From positions 1 through 21,865 of the forward strand of contig CAZVUW010000052.1 of the NCBI GenBank assembly GCA_964629825.1: a DNA stretch of 21,865 nt, given 5' to 3'. Shown here piece by piece: positions 5,995 through 12,864 of this stretch (its first letter is position 1; every line of letters starts with the position of its first letter). The notes beneath the pieces were generated by a model that was given only the letters and a program-made list of their open reading frames with translations, was not told where the DNA came from and searched no databases. A program made the position numbers and the translations under genes. This DNA comes from CAZVUW01 sp964629825 (GTDB taxonomy: Bacteria > Actinomycetota > Nitriliruptoria > Euzebyales > Egibacteraceae).

Positions 5995-6855
5995 TCAGCG
6001 CAGGGCCAGGATCCAGGCGCCCTCGTCGACGAACCCGGCGCGCTGGTAGGCGCGGATGGCCGGCACGTTGTCGCTGCGCACGTGCAGGCTCACCGCGGGG
6101 TAGCCGGAGTCCAGCAGCGTGCGGGTGATGGCCGCGACGCTGCGCGTGGCGATCCCCTGCGAGCGGTGCGACTCCAGGACGTAGACACCGGCGATCTGCG
6201 CGCCGCGTCGGCGGCTGGCGATCGACAGGTCGACCTTGCCCACGACGTGGCCGTCGCGCTCCACCACCCAGGTGGTGCCGCGCAGGATGCTGTCGCGCAT
6301 CCGCCCGCGGACCCCGGCGCGGCTGGCCCGCGGGATCGGAGGCCCCATCTGATCCTCTACGTGCAGCAGGCAGGCCAGCTCGGTGACCTCGCTGAGGTGC
6401 TCTAGCCCGGCCGCCTTGAAGCCCTCCGGCGGGACGACGGTTCCGGGGACGTTGCGGGCCAGCAGGAAGCGCTGCTCACGCGCCATCGGCTTGCGCCGGA
6501 ACACCGAGCGACCGGTCGCCTCGACGACGGCGCGGGCGACCGGGGCGTCACCGATCAGCACGCGCCAGGCGCTGCCCTCGGCGGCGCCCGCCAAGGCGGG
6601 GCCCGCCTCGGGTGCACCGGCGGGCACCACAGTCCCGGCGGTGGACACATAGATCACCGCGTCGACGCCATGCTCGGGCCAGATGGCGAAGCGCGAGTGC
6701 TCGCCGCGGTCGAGCGCGTCCAAGAGGAACTGGTGGCGCTTCCAGCCCTCCTCGGGCGGCAGCCGGCCGAAGTCGGTCTCCAGGCGTCGCACGACCCTGG
6801 GGACCTCGTGGCGCCGCAGGGAGCGCGCCACGCGCAGGGCGGGGGTGGCGCTCAT
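5995..6855 (-). CDS. GNAT-family N-acetyltransferase with DUF4081-like N-terminal domain
   Basis: This 286-residue product is predicted to transfer an acyl group from acyl-CoA. The C-terminal half (about 150-286) is a GNAT domain: the VYVLESHRSQGIA segment at 224-236 contains the CoA-binding RxxGxA pattern (R231-S-Q-G-I-A), followed by LHVRSDNVPAIRAYQRAGF at 267-285. The N-terminal half has no strong motif but resembles the DUF4081 region that precedes GNAT in many actinobacterial proteins. The substrate is unknown. The ATG at 6855 overlaps the tsaD stop (TGATG), so translation is coupled and it is the last gene of the tsaE-tsaB-rimI-tsaD operon. It is not a second RimI by sequence. Confidence 0.85.
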   Translation of the reverse strand: MSATPALRVARSLRRHEVPRVVRRLETDFGRLPPEEGWKRHQFLLDALDRGEHSRFAIWPEHGVDAVIYVSTAGTVVPAGAPEAGPALAGAAEGSAWRVLIGDAPVARAVVEATGRSVFRRKPMAREQRFLLARNVPGTVVPPEGFKAAGLEHLSEVTELACLLHVEDQMGPPIPRASRAGVRGRMRDSILRGTTWVVERDGHVVGKVDLSIASRRRGAQIAGVYVLESHRSQGIATRSVAAITRTLLDSGYPAVSLHVRSDNVPAIRAYQRAGFVDEGAWILALR

Positions 6856-7910
6856 CACTGCTCCTCCCCCTGGCCGGAGGAGACCGCGCGCTCGGGCAGA
6901 CGGACGCCCTCGAGGGTGAGGTTGGGATCTGCCCCGATCGAGAGGTCGGAGCGCTGCCCGGCGGCGAGGCGGTTCCAGCCCGCCGCGGCGATCATCGCGC
7001 CGTTGTCGGTGCACAGGTCGGGGGCGGGGACCAGCAGCCGGATGCCGGCCTTGGCACAGGCCGCGGTCATCCGCTCGCGCAGGCGTGAGTTCGCGGCCAC
7101 TCCCCCCACGACCGTCACCGTTCCGACGTCGTGCTCCTCGGCCGCCCTCAGGACCTTGCTGACCTGCACGTCGACGACCGCCTCCTGGAACGAGGCGGCG
7201 ACGTCCGCAGGGTCGATGGGCTCGCCGGCCGCCTCGCGGCGGCGCAGCTCCCGCACGACGGCCGTCTTCAGCCCTGACAGCGAGAAGTCGTAGGAGTCGC
7301 TGCCGCCCAGCGCACGCGGGAAGCGGATGGCGTCCGGGTCGCCATCGGCGGCCAGGCGATCGATCTCGGGGCCACCCGGGTAGGGCAGGCCCATGAAGCG
7401 GGCGACCTTGTCGTAGGCCTCGCCGGCGGCGTCATCGATCGTCGAGCCAAGCGTCGAGAAGGCGCCGTCGGAGTCGATCGAGATGATGCTGGTGTGACCG
7501 CCGCTGACCACCAGGCCGATGAGCGGCGGCTCGATCAGCCCGAACTCCAGCTGGGTTGCGCAGACGTGGCCCTCCAGGTGGTTCACCCCGATGAGCGGCA
7601 GGTCGTGCGCCAGCGCCAGCGACTTGGCCGCGGCCACGCCCACCAGCAGCGCCCCCACCAGCCCCGGTCCGACCGTGACCGCCACCGCATCGATGTCGTC
7701 GTAGGTGCAGCCGCCCTCGATCAGGGCCCGGTCCAGAACCGGCAGCAGGAGGTCGAGGTGGGCGCGTGCGGCGATCTCGGGGACCACTCCGCCGTATGGG
7801 CGGTGCAGCTCCACCTGGGAGCCGATCACGTTGGAGCGCACCCGCACGCCGTCTTCGACCAGGGCGGCGGCAGTCTCGTCGCAGGAGGTCTCGATCCCGA
7901 GCACCAGCAT
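6855..7910 (-). CDS. tsaD: tRNA N6-threonylcarbamoyladenosine transferase TsaD
   Basis: TsaD is the catalytic subunit that moves the threonylcarbamoyl group onto A37 of ANN-decoding tRNAs (t6A). The 351-residue protein belongs to the ASKHA fold. It begins MLVLGIETSCDETAAALVEDG, has the metal-binding H111-L-E-G-H115, the SGGHT segment near 136-140, the DDAAGEAYDKVARFMGLPYPGG region at 159-180, and the C-terminal CTDNGAMIA metal and nucleotide motif. The ATG at 7910 shares its A with the TGA of rimI (TGATG), which fixes the start over a longer in-frame extension. It works with TsaB and TsaE from the same operon; TsaC/Sua5, which makes the threonylcarbamoyl-AMP, is not in the window. Length and motifs are fully normal. 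Confidence 0.98.
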   Translation of the reverse strand: MLVLGIETSCDETAAALVEDGVRVRSNVIGSQVELHRPYGGVVPEIAARAHLDLLLPVLDRALIEGGCTYDDIDAVAVTVGPGLVGALLVGVAAAKSLALAHDLPLIGVNHLEGHVCATQLEFGLIEPPLIGLVVSGGHTSIISIDSDGAFSTLGSTIDDAAGEAYDKVARFMGLPYPGGPEIDRLAADGDPDAIRFPRALGGSDSYDFSLSGLKTAVVRELRRREAAGEPIDPADVAASFQEAVVDVQVSKVLRAAEEHDVGTVTVVGGVAANSRLRERMTAACAKAGIRLLVPAPDLCTDNGAMIAAAGWNRLAAGQRSDLSIGADPNLTLEGVRLPERAVSSGQGEEQ

Positions 7911-8572
7911 CAGGCCACACCCCCTTCCGCGACGGATGGATCGCGTGGCAGTCCGACGCGGCCGCGCACCCACGGTACGTCCTCATCGGGGGCGCCCGAG
8001 CTGCCGCCCGGGTCCGAGAGGCCCGCTTCGATGGCGGCCAGCCGTTCCGCGTACTCGGCCGAGGCGATGTCGTGCGCCCACATGATGAGCGCATCCTCGC
8101 CGGTCTCCGCGTAGTAGCGCGGGCGCACGCCGACCGGCGCGAAGCCGAAGGCCGCGTACAGCCGCTGAGCGCCGCGGTTGGCGGTGCGCACCTCGAGCGT
8201 GGCGGAGGTCGCGCCGAGCTCGACGGAGGCCCGCAGCAGCGACAGCAGCAGGCGGCTGCCGATCTTGCGGCGGTGCTGGGCGGGGTCGACGGCGATCGTG
8301 GTGACGTGAGCGTCGATGCCGTGCTGGCCGGGCTGGATCAGGACGCCCGCATAGCCCACGACCCTGCGGCGGCGCACGAGCCCTCCGGTCCGCTCGAGCG
8401 CGACGAGGTAGCGACGATCCTCGCTGCGCTCCAGCTCGGCGGCGAACAGGCTGGGCGACCACGGCCGGGGATAGACCCGGCGCTCGATGTCGAGGACGCC
8501 GCGGAGGTGGTGCGGGTGCATCGGGGCCACGGTGATCCCCGAGGCCGCCGGCCGCAGCCCCTGCGCGGCCAT
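7910..8572 (-). CDS. rimI: RimI-type ribosomal-protein S18 alanine N-acetyltransferase
   Basis: This is a GNAT acetyltransferase of the RimI family, which acetylates protein N-termini (ribosomal protein S18 in E. coli). The 220-residue product shows the CoA-binding AVDPAQHRRKIGSRLL segment at 94-109. LEVRTANRGAQRLYAAFGF at 126-144 places the expected catalytic glutamate at E127 and tyrosine at Y139. RPRYYAETGEDALIMW near 150-165 is a RimI signature. A tail of about 50 residues after the domain is not seen in E. coli RimI and is probably disordered. The ATG at 8572 overlaps the tsaB stop as TGATG. Its place between tsaB and tsaD is the usual actinobacterial arrangement, and functional coupling to t6A synthesis is not established. 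Confidence 0.94.
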   Translation of the reverse strand: MAAQGLRPAASGITVAPMHPHHLRGVLDIERRVYPRPWSPSLFAAELERSEDRRYLVALERTGGLVRRRRVVGYAGVLIQPGQHGIDAHVTTIAVDPAQHRRKIGSRLLLSLLRASVELGATSATLEVRTANRGAQRLYAAFGFAPVGVRPRYYAETGEDALIMWAHDIASAEYAERLAAIEAGLSDPGGSSGAPDEDVPWVRGRVGLPRDPSVAEGGVA

Positions 8573-9300
8573 CACGGCGCACCCCCCAGCGGCTCCTTGC
8601 CGCCGAACAGCGCGCCGCGGTTCTTCCAGCCGATCTTGGCGTCGGCCTTGCGGATGTAGATCGGCGTCAGGTCCTCGGCGCGCTGCGTGTCCTCACGGAC
8701 GAAGCGGGGCAGCGCCAGCTCGACTAGGGACTCAGCCGAGGGGTGCGCGGTCGAGTGGGTGCCGACCTCGGCGCCGGCGGACTCCAGCAGGCTGCGGTGC
8801 GCCACGGCGCCGTCGCCCACCGCCAGGACGCCCTCCGTGGTGGCCTCCACCTCGGCGGCGAGCCGCGCGGGAGGTCCGACGCGGAACTCGGTGAGGCGCT
8901 GCACCCCGGCGGGGGCGCTGCGATAGAAGGCCCAGAAGAGCTCGCCGCGCTTGGCGTCGAGGACGCTGCACAGCAGCCGGCGGACGTGCCGGACCGGGAA
9001 GGCGAGCAGGTCGAGCGAGGCCAGCCCGACCACCGGCAGCCGGCGGGCGTGGGCGAGCGCCTGGGCCGTCGCGATGCCAACCCGCATGCCCGTGAACAGG
9101 CCTGGCCCGACGCACACGGCCACGCCGTTGATGGCGCCGACCTCCAGCCCCGCCTCGCGCAGGCAGAAATCGATCGCGGGTGCGACGAACTCGGCGTGGG
9201 AGGACGGGCGCGCAAGCGTCGCGGAGGCCACCACGCCATTCTCGCCACCCAGGCAGACGCTGCTGCGCTGCGTGGAGGTGTCGATCCCTAGGATCAGCAC
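8572..9300 (-). CDS. tsaB: t6A biosynthesis scaffold TsaB
   Basis: TsaB is the catalytically inactive TsaD-like partner that dimerises with TsaD and recruits TsaE in the bacterial t6A complex. The 242-residue protein starts (M)LILGIDTSTQRSSVCL, typical of the family, and carries GVAVCVGPGLFTGMRVGIATAQ at about residues 58-79, the most conserved TsaB segment. It lacks the HxxxH metal site of TsaD, as expected. The GTG at 9300 overlaps the end of tsaE by 7 nt and has only a weak ribosome site, so expression probably depends on ribosomes finishing tsaE. The frame is open for several hundred codons upstream, but that part is the antisense or shifted reading of neighbouring genes. Confidence 0.96.
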   Translation of the reverse strand: MLILGIDTSTQRSSVCLGGENGVVASATLARPSSHAEFVAPAIDFCLREAGLEVGAINGVAVCVGPGLFTGMRVGIATAQALAHARRLPVVGLASLDLLAFPVRHVRRLLCSVLDAKRGELFWAFYRSAPAGVQRLTEFRVGPPARLAAEVEATTEGVLAVGDGAVAHRSLLESAGAEVGTHSTAHPSAESLVELALPRFVREDTQRAEDLTPIYIRKADAKIGWKNRGALFGGKEPLGGAP

Positions 9301-9824
9301 GGCCGCTCGCCGTCCCCGTCCGCACGCCAGGCCTTGACGCGCTCGGCGAGCTCTGCCAGCCGGCGAGACCAGTCGTCGCCATGGGCGTGGAGGAGGATAC
9401 GCCGCTCCTCCTCCAGGGCCTCGTCCGGATCCGCGCTGGTCCCGAGCCGCAGCTCCACCTCGAGGTGATCCGAGGGCAGCAGCTGCCGCATGGCGTCGCC
9501 CCACTCGACGAATGCGATCGCCTCGCGGTCGGCGGCGTCCGCGAAGCCGAGGTCGAGCACCTCCTGGAGCGTCTCCAGGCGATAGACGTCCATGTGGATG
9601 ACCGGCACCCTGCCACGGTAGTCCCGCCGCAGCAGGAACGAGGGGCTGGTCACCTGCTCCTTGACGCCCAGCGCCGCCGCGGCGCCCTGCACGAAGCAGG
9701 TCTTGCCGGCACCGAGCTCCCCGGTGAGCGACACGACATCGCCGGCGCGCAGCGACCCCGCCAGCGCCGCTGCCAGTCGGCGGGTGTCGTCGGGGCCAGT
9801 CGTGCGCAGCACGACCGTCTTCAT
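9294..9824 (-). CDS. tsaE: t6A complex ATPase TsaE
   Basis: TsaE is the P-loop ATPase that resets the TsaB-TsaD complex during t6A synthesis. The 176-residue product begins MKTVVLRTTGPDDTRRLA and has the Walker A motif GELGAGKT at 35-42, TSPSFLL at 59-65, HMDVYRL at 77-83 and VEWGD at 106-110, all family hallmarks. The ATG at 9824 follows GGAGG (9829-9833) by 4 nt. It is the first gene of the operon tsaE-tsaB-rimI-tsaD-GNAT. It is divergent from the crotonase gene across 88 bp. A TAGACT -10-like element lies on the minus strand at 9874-9869, but no clear -35 is visible. Confidence 0.97.
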   Translation of the reverse strand: MKTVVLRTTGPDDTRRLAAALAGSLRAGDVVSLTGELGAGKTCFVQGAAAALGVKEQVTSPSFLLRRDYRGRVPVIHMDVYRLETLQEVLDLGFADAADREAIAFVEWGDAMRQLLPSDHLEVELRLGTSADPDEALEEERRILLHAHGDDWSRRLAELAERVKAWRADGDGERPC

Positions 9825-9912
9825 GCTGCCTCCAGCGTGCGGGTGGGCGGTTCGGGGTCCGCCGCGGCAGTCTAATGGGCCAGACCAACCTCGCCCTGCC
9901 AGGAGGAAACCC
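9825..9912. promoter_or_regulatory. Divergent tsaE / crotonase promoter region
   Basis: This 88-bp gap must drive the tsaE operon leftward and the crotonase gene rightward. The only AT-rich spot is AGTCTAAT (9869-9876), which reads TAGACT (TANNNT) on the minus strand and TCTAAT on the plus strand. No convincing -35 element was found in either direction. Confidence 0.35.
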
Positions 9913-10668
9913 GTGCCGCTGACGAGCCTCGAGAGCCCCGCCGAGGGGGTCGCCCTGCTGACCCTCGACGACCCCGACCGCCGCAACGCGATGGGTGAGC
10001 AGATGGGAGCCGAGCTCCTCGAGCACGCCGCGGCCATGCGCGAGGACCCGCAGGTGCGGGTGCTGGTGATCACCGGTCGGGGCAGCGCCTTCTGCGCGGG
10101 CGCGGACCTGCCGGCGATGTTCGGCGACCCCGACCGGCCGGTGACGCAGACGCACGCCTTCCTCCAGCGCTACTACCGCGCGTTCCTCGCCATCCGGGAG
10201 CTGCCGATCCCGACCATCGCCGCGGTCAACGGCCCCGCGGTCGGCGCCGGGCTGAACCTGGCCCTGGCCTGCGACGTGCGCGTCGCAGGGACCGCCGCGA
10301 GCTTCGCGGCGACGTTCGCCCGCATCGGGCTGCATCCCGGTGGGGGCTGCACCTGGTTCCTGGTCCGCGCCGTAGGAGCGAGCCGGGCCCTGCGCACCCT
10401 GCTGCTCGGCGACTCCATCGACGCCCAGCGCGCGGTCGACTGGGGTCTGGCCGACGGCCCCGAGGAGGACCCGGTCGCCGCTGCGCTCGAGCTCGCCGAG
10501 GGCTTCGCGCGGGTCGACCCGGAGCTCGCCCGTCACATCAAGCGCAGCGTCGGCATCGCGGTCGAGACCGACGACCTCCGCGCGGTGCTTGAGTACGAGT
10601 CATGGGCCCAGGCCGCATCGGCGTCGTCCGAGCAGCTCCAGGCCTGGGTGGACCGCTTCCGCACCTGA
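9913..10668 (+). CDS. Enoyl-CoA hydratase/isomerase-family protein lacking the hydratase glutamates
   Basis: This 251-residue crotonase-fold protein probably acts on an acyl-CoA thioester. The oxyanion-hole segments are present: FCAGADLPAM at 60-69 and NGPAVGAGLNLALACD at 106-121, followed by the helix IGLHPGGGCTWFL at 138-150. Aligned by eye to rat mitochondrial enoyl-CoA hydratase, the positions of its two catalytic glutamates (E144 and E164) hold N115 and F135, so classical hydration is unlikely. An isomerase, hydrolase or other crotonase reaction is possible. GTG at 9913 has a full AGGAGG (9901-9906) 6 nt upstream. It is transcribed alone, divergent from tsaE and convergent with the P1 peptidase gene, inside an otherwise minus-strand housekeeping cluster. 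Confidence 0.9.
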   Translation: MPLTSLESPAEGVALLTLDDPDRRNAMGEQMGAELLEHAAAMREDPQVRVLVITGRGSAFCAGADLPAMFGDPDRPVTQTHAFLQRYYRAFLAIRELPIPTIAAVNGPAVGAGLNLALACDVRVAGTAASFAATFARIGLHPGGGCTWFLVRAVGASRALRTLLLGDSIDAQRAVDWGLADGPEEDPVAAALELAEGFARVDPELARHIKRSVGIAVETDDLRAVLEYESWAQAASASSEQLQAWVDRFRT

Positions 10669-10689
10669 GCACGGCGCGGCAGTGGACGC

Positions 10690-10704
10690 GCGGCGAGCCG
10701 CCGC
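10690..10704. terminator. Short hairpin between convergent genes
   Basis: GCGGCG-AGC-CGCCGC is a perfect 6-bp stem with a 3-nt loop in the 37-bp gap between the stops of the crotonase (plus) and P1 peptidase (minus) genes. It could end transcription in both directions. There is no T-run, and such stems are frequent in GC-rich DNA. Confidence 0.35.
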
Positions 10705-10705
10705 C

Positions 10706-11608
10706 CTACGCCGTCGCAGCCGCCGCCCGCACCCCGGAGCGGATCGCCGCGGCCACCGCCTGGGCGCCGAGGTGGGCGACCAGATCCAGCGTGGCGTCCA
10801 CGCGCTGCGACGCCAGCAGGAAGAGCGCGTCGCCGTCGAAGGTGGTGTGCGCGGGCTCGACGGAGCGGGCGATGCCGGTGTGCGCCAGGTCGGCGGCCCG
10901 GCAGGCCTGCGGCTTGGTCAGCCGCGCGTTCGTCATCAGGCAGCCGATCACGGTGTTCTGGGACGCGCCGGGCGGCGCAGGGGGCGGGCCGACCGGGTAG
11001 CGCGGCCGCTCCGGCGGGGCGCTCGAGCCGGCGAGTATGCCGCCGTTCTCGTCCAGGACGTCGCCGAGGGGGTTCACAGCGATCAGCGCGCCCACGGTGA
11101 CATCGCCGCCCGTGGCCACGGCCCAGCCGACACCTCCGGGGGCGCCGAACTCAAGGCCGGCGGCCTTGCCGACCGTGCAGCCGGCGCCCACGCCGACCAG
11201 CCCCTGCGCCGGCTCGTCCTCCCCCGCCTGCTCGCAGGCCGCTCGTCCCGCCTCCGGTCCCGGGCGGTCCTGCCCCGGGATGCGGAGGTCGAAGACGATG
11301 GCCGCGCCAACGATGGGGATCCGCGCCACCGTGCGCTCGTAGCCGATGCCGTTCTCCTCGCACCACGCCACCACGCCGTCGGCGGTGGCGAGCCCGAACG
11401 CCGAGCCGCCGGACAGGACGATGGCGTGGCACTCCTGGACGTTGCCGGTCGGGCCGAGCGCCATGGCCTCGCGCGTGCCCGGAGCGCCGCCTCGGACCGC
11501 GATCCCGCCCAGCGTCCCCGGGGGCGGCAGCACCACCGAGCAGCCGGTGTGACCCTGCGGATGCGTCCAGTGGCCGATGGCGAAGCCCTCGAGCCCCGGA
11601 GCCCTCAC
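10706..11608 (-). CDS. P1/DmpA-family N-terminal-nucleophile peptidase (S58, NylC-like)
   Basis: This 300-residue protein belongs to the P1 (peptidase S58) family, which includes the aminopeptidase DmpA, beta-aminopeptidases and the nylon-oligomer hydrolase NylC. Family segments are TGCSVVLPP at 21-29, GGAPGTREAMAL at 40-51, LSGGSAFGLATADGVVAWCEE at 65-85, the GVGAGCTVGKA glycine loop at 139-149, and a C-terminal MTNARLTKPQ at 225-234. In this family the precursor cuts itself between Asn and Thr/Ser to expose the nucleophile; here N218-T219 fits. The substrate is unknown. GTG at 11608 overlaps the alr stop (GTGA) and follows GAGGAGG within alr, so it is the last gene of the glmS-acpS-nnr-alr operon. 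A role with D-amino-acid peptides is only a guess from context. Confidence 0.9.
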   Translation of the reverse strand: MRAPGLEGFAIGHWTHPQGHTGCSVVLPPPGTLGGIAVRGGAPGTREAMALGPTGNVQECHAIVLSGGSAFGLATADGVVAWCEENGIGYERTVARIPIVGAAIVFDLRIPGQDRPGPEAGRAACEQAGEDEPAQGLVGVGAGCTVGKAAGLEFGAPGGVGWAVATGGDVTVGALIAVNPLGDVLDENGGILAGSSAPPERPRYPVGPPPAPPGASQNTVIGCLMTNARLTKPQACRAADLAHTGIARSVEPAHTTFDGDALFLLASQRVDATLDLVAHLGAQAVAAAIRSGVRAAAATA

Positions 11609-12864
11609 AGCGCCTCCTCAACGCCGGCGCTGCCCACGTAGACGCGCGGAACCCGCTTGCCGATGCCGCAGACCACCTCGTAGTTGATCGTCCCCAGCCA
11701 GCGCGCCCAGTCGTCGGCGGTCACCGCGACCCGCTCGTCGGTGCCGGCGACGCGCTGCTCGCCGAGCAGGCAGATCTCGTCCCCGGCGGCGGCGCCCTGC
11801 TCGCCGAGGTCCACGACGAACTGGTCCATGCAGACGGTGCCGGCGTAGCGCACGCGCCGACCTCCCACGAGCGCCTCGCCGACGTTGGACAGCGCCCGCG
11901 TCACGCCGTCGGCGTAGCCGGCCGGGACCGTGCCGATGACGGTGTCCGTCTCGGAGCTCCAGCGCAGGCCGTAGCTGACGGCCTCTCCGGCGGCGAGCTC
12001 CTTGACCAGCGTCAGCCGGGACCGCCAGCTGAGAGCGGGGCGCAGACCCACTCCGGCGGCCAGGCCCGGTGCCGGCTCCAGGCCGTAGACCGCAAGACCG
12101 GGCCGGACCATGTCCCAGTGGTGGTCGTGCAGGTGGAGGGTCCCGGCCGAGTTCACGAGGTGGATCAGATCCGGCTGCACGTCGAGGCTCCGGGCCAGCT
12201 CGACCCCGCGGGCGAACTCCTCGGCCTGGTGGGCGATGAAGGGATGGCCGGGCTGGTCCGCCATGGCGAAGTGGCTCCACAGCCCGGACAGTCGCACCCC
12301 CGATGACGCGCGGACGCGCCGCAGGGCGTCCTCCCACTCGGCTTGGGGCACCCCGACGCGGCGCATGCCGGTGTCGAGCTTGAGGTGGATGTCGAGCGGC
12401 GCGGCGTCGCGGCGGATCGCCTCCTCCTCGAGGGCCGCGAGGAACGGGGCCGAGTACACGGCCGGGGTTAGGTTGGCGTCCAGCAGCCGCCCCGCGGCCT
12501 GCGGGGGCGGCTCGGTGTAGACGAGGATCGGCGCGCTCAGGCCGGCCCGCCGCAGGGCCTCGCCCTCCTCGACGATCGCGACCCCGATCCAGTCGGCACC
12601 GCCCGCGAGCGCTGCCCGCGCCGACTCGACGATGCCGTGCCCATAGCCGTCGGCCTTGACGGTGGCCATCAGGCGCGGGGCGGCGGCCTGCGCCTTGAGG
12701 GCGGCCAGGTTGGCGGCGATCACGTCGAGGTCGACCTCGACCCAGGTGGGCCGCGCGCCGGGTGGCTCGGTGCGGGCCAGCGACACCGGGTCGCCCTCCA
12801 CCCTGTCGCCCGCCGTGGCTGCGCCGGTCGCCGCGAAGCCCGGCAGCGTCCGTGTCGTCGTCAA
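11605..12864 (-). CDS. alr: Alanine racemase
   Basis: Alr is the PLP enzyme that interconverts L- and D-alanine and supplies D-alanine for peptidoglycan. In the 419-residue product the PLP lysine is K70 in LMATVKADGYGHG. The second catalytic residue is expected at Y298 in AVSYG, followed by GTVPAGYADG at 311-320 and MDQFVVDLG. The TTG start at 12864 overlaps the nnr stop (TTGA) and has a perfect AGGAGG (12872-12877) 7 nt upstream. An alternative GTG at 12786 also has GGAGG (12795-12799), 8 nt away, and would remove 26 residues that are not conserved in the family. It is the fourth gene of the glmS operon and is followed by the P1 peptidase. Confidence 0.96.
   Translation of the reverse strand: MTTTRTLPGFAATGAATAGDRVEGDPVSLARTEPPGARPTWVEVDLDVIAANLAALKAQAAAPRLMATVKADGYGHGIVESARAALAGGADWIGVAIVEEGEALRRAGLSAPILVYTEPPPQAAGRLLDANLTPAVYSAPFLAALEEEAIRRDAAPLDIHLKLDTGMRRVGVPQAEWEDALRRVRASSGVRLSGLWSHFAMADQPGHPFIAHQAEEFARGVELARSLDVQPDLIHLVNSAGTLHLHDHHWDMVRPGLAVYGLEPAPGLAAGVGLRPALSWRSRLTLVKELAAGEAVSYGLRWSSETDTVIGTVPAGYADGVTRALSNVGEALVGGRRVRYAGTVCMDQFVVDLGEQGAAAGDEICLLGEQRVAGTDERVAVTADDWARWLGTINYEVVCGIGKRVPRVYVGSAGVEEAL

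Noticed and set aside
5987..5996. GACCCGGGTC perfect palindrome between the GGDEF-EAL and GNAT stops
   Set aside because: A 10-bp loopless palindrome cannot form a useful hairpin and is expected by chance in this GC-rich DNA.
8572..10536. A 654-codon minus-strand frame that would make a long N-terminal extension of TsaB
   Set aside because: The first 410 or so codons are out-of-frame readings of tsaE and antisense of the crotonase gene. TsaB family length and the GTG at 9300 fit a 242-residue protein.
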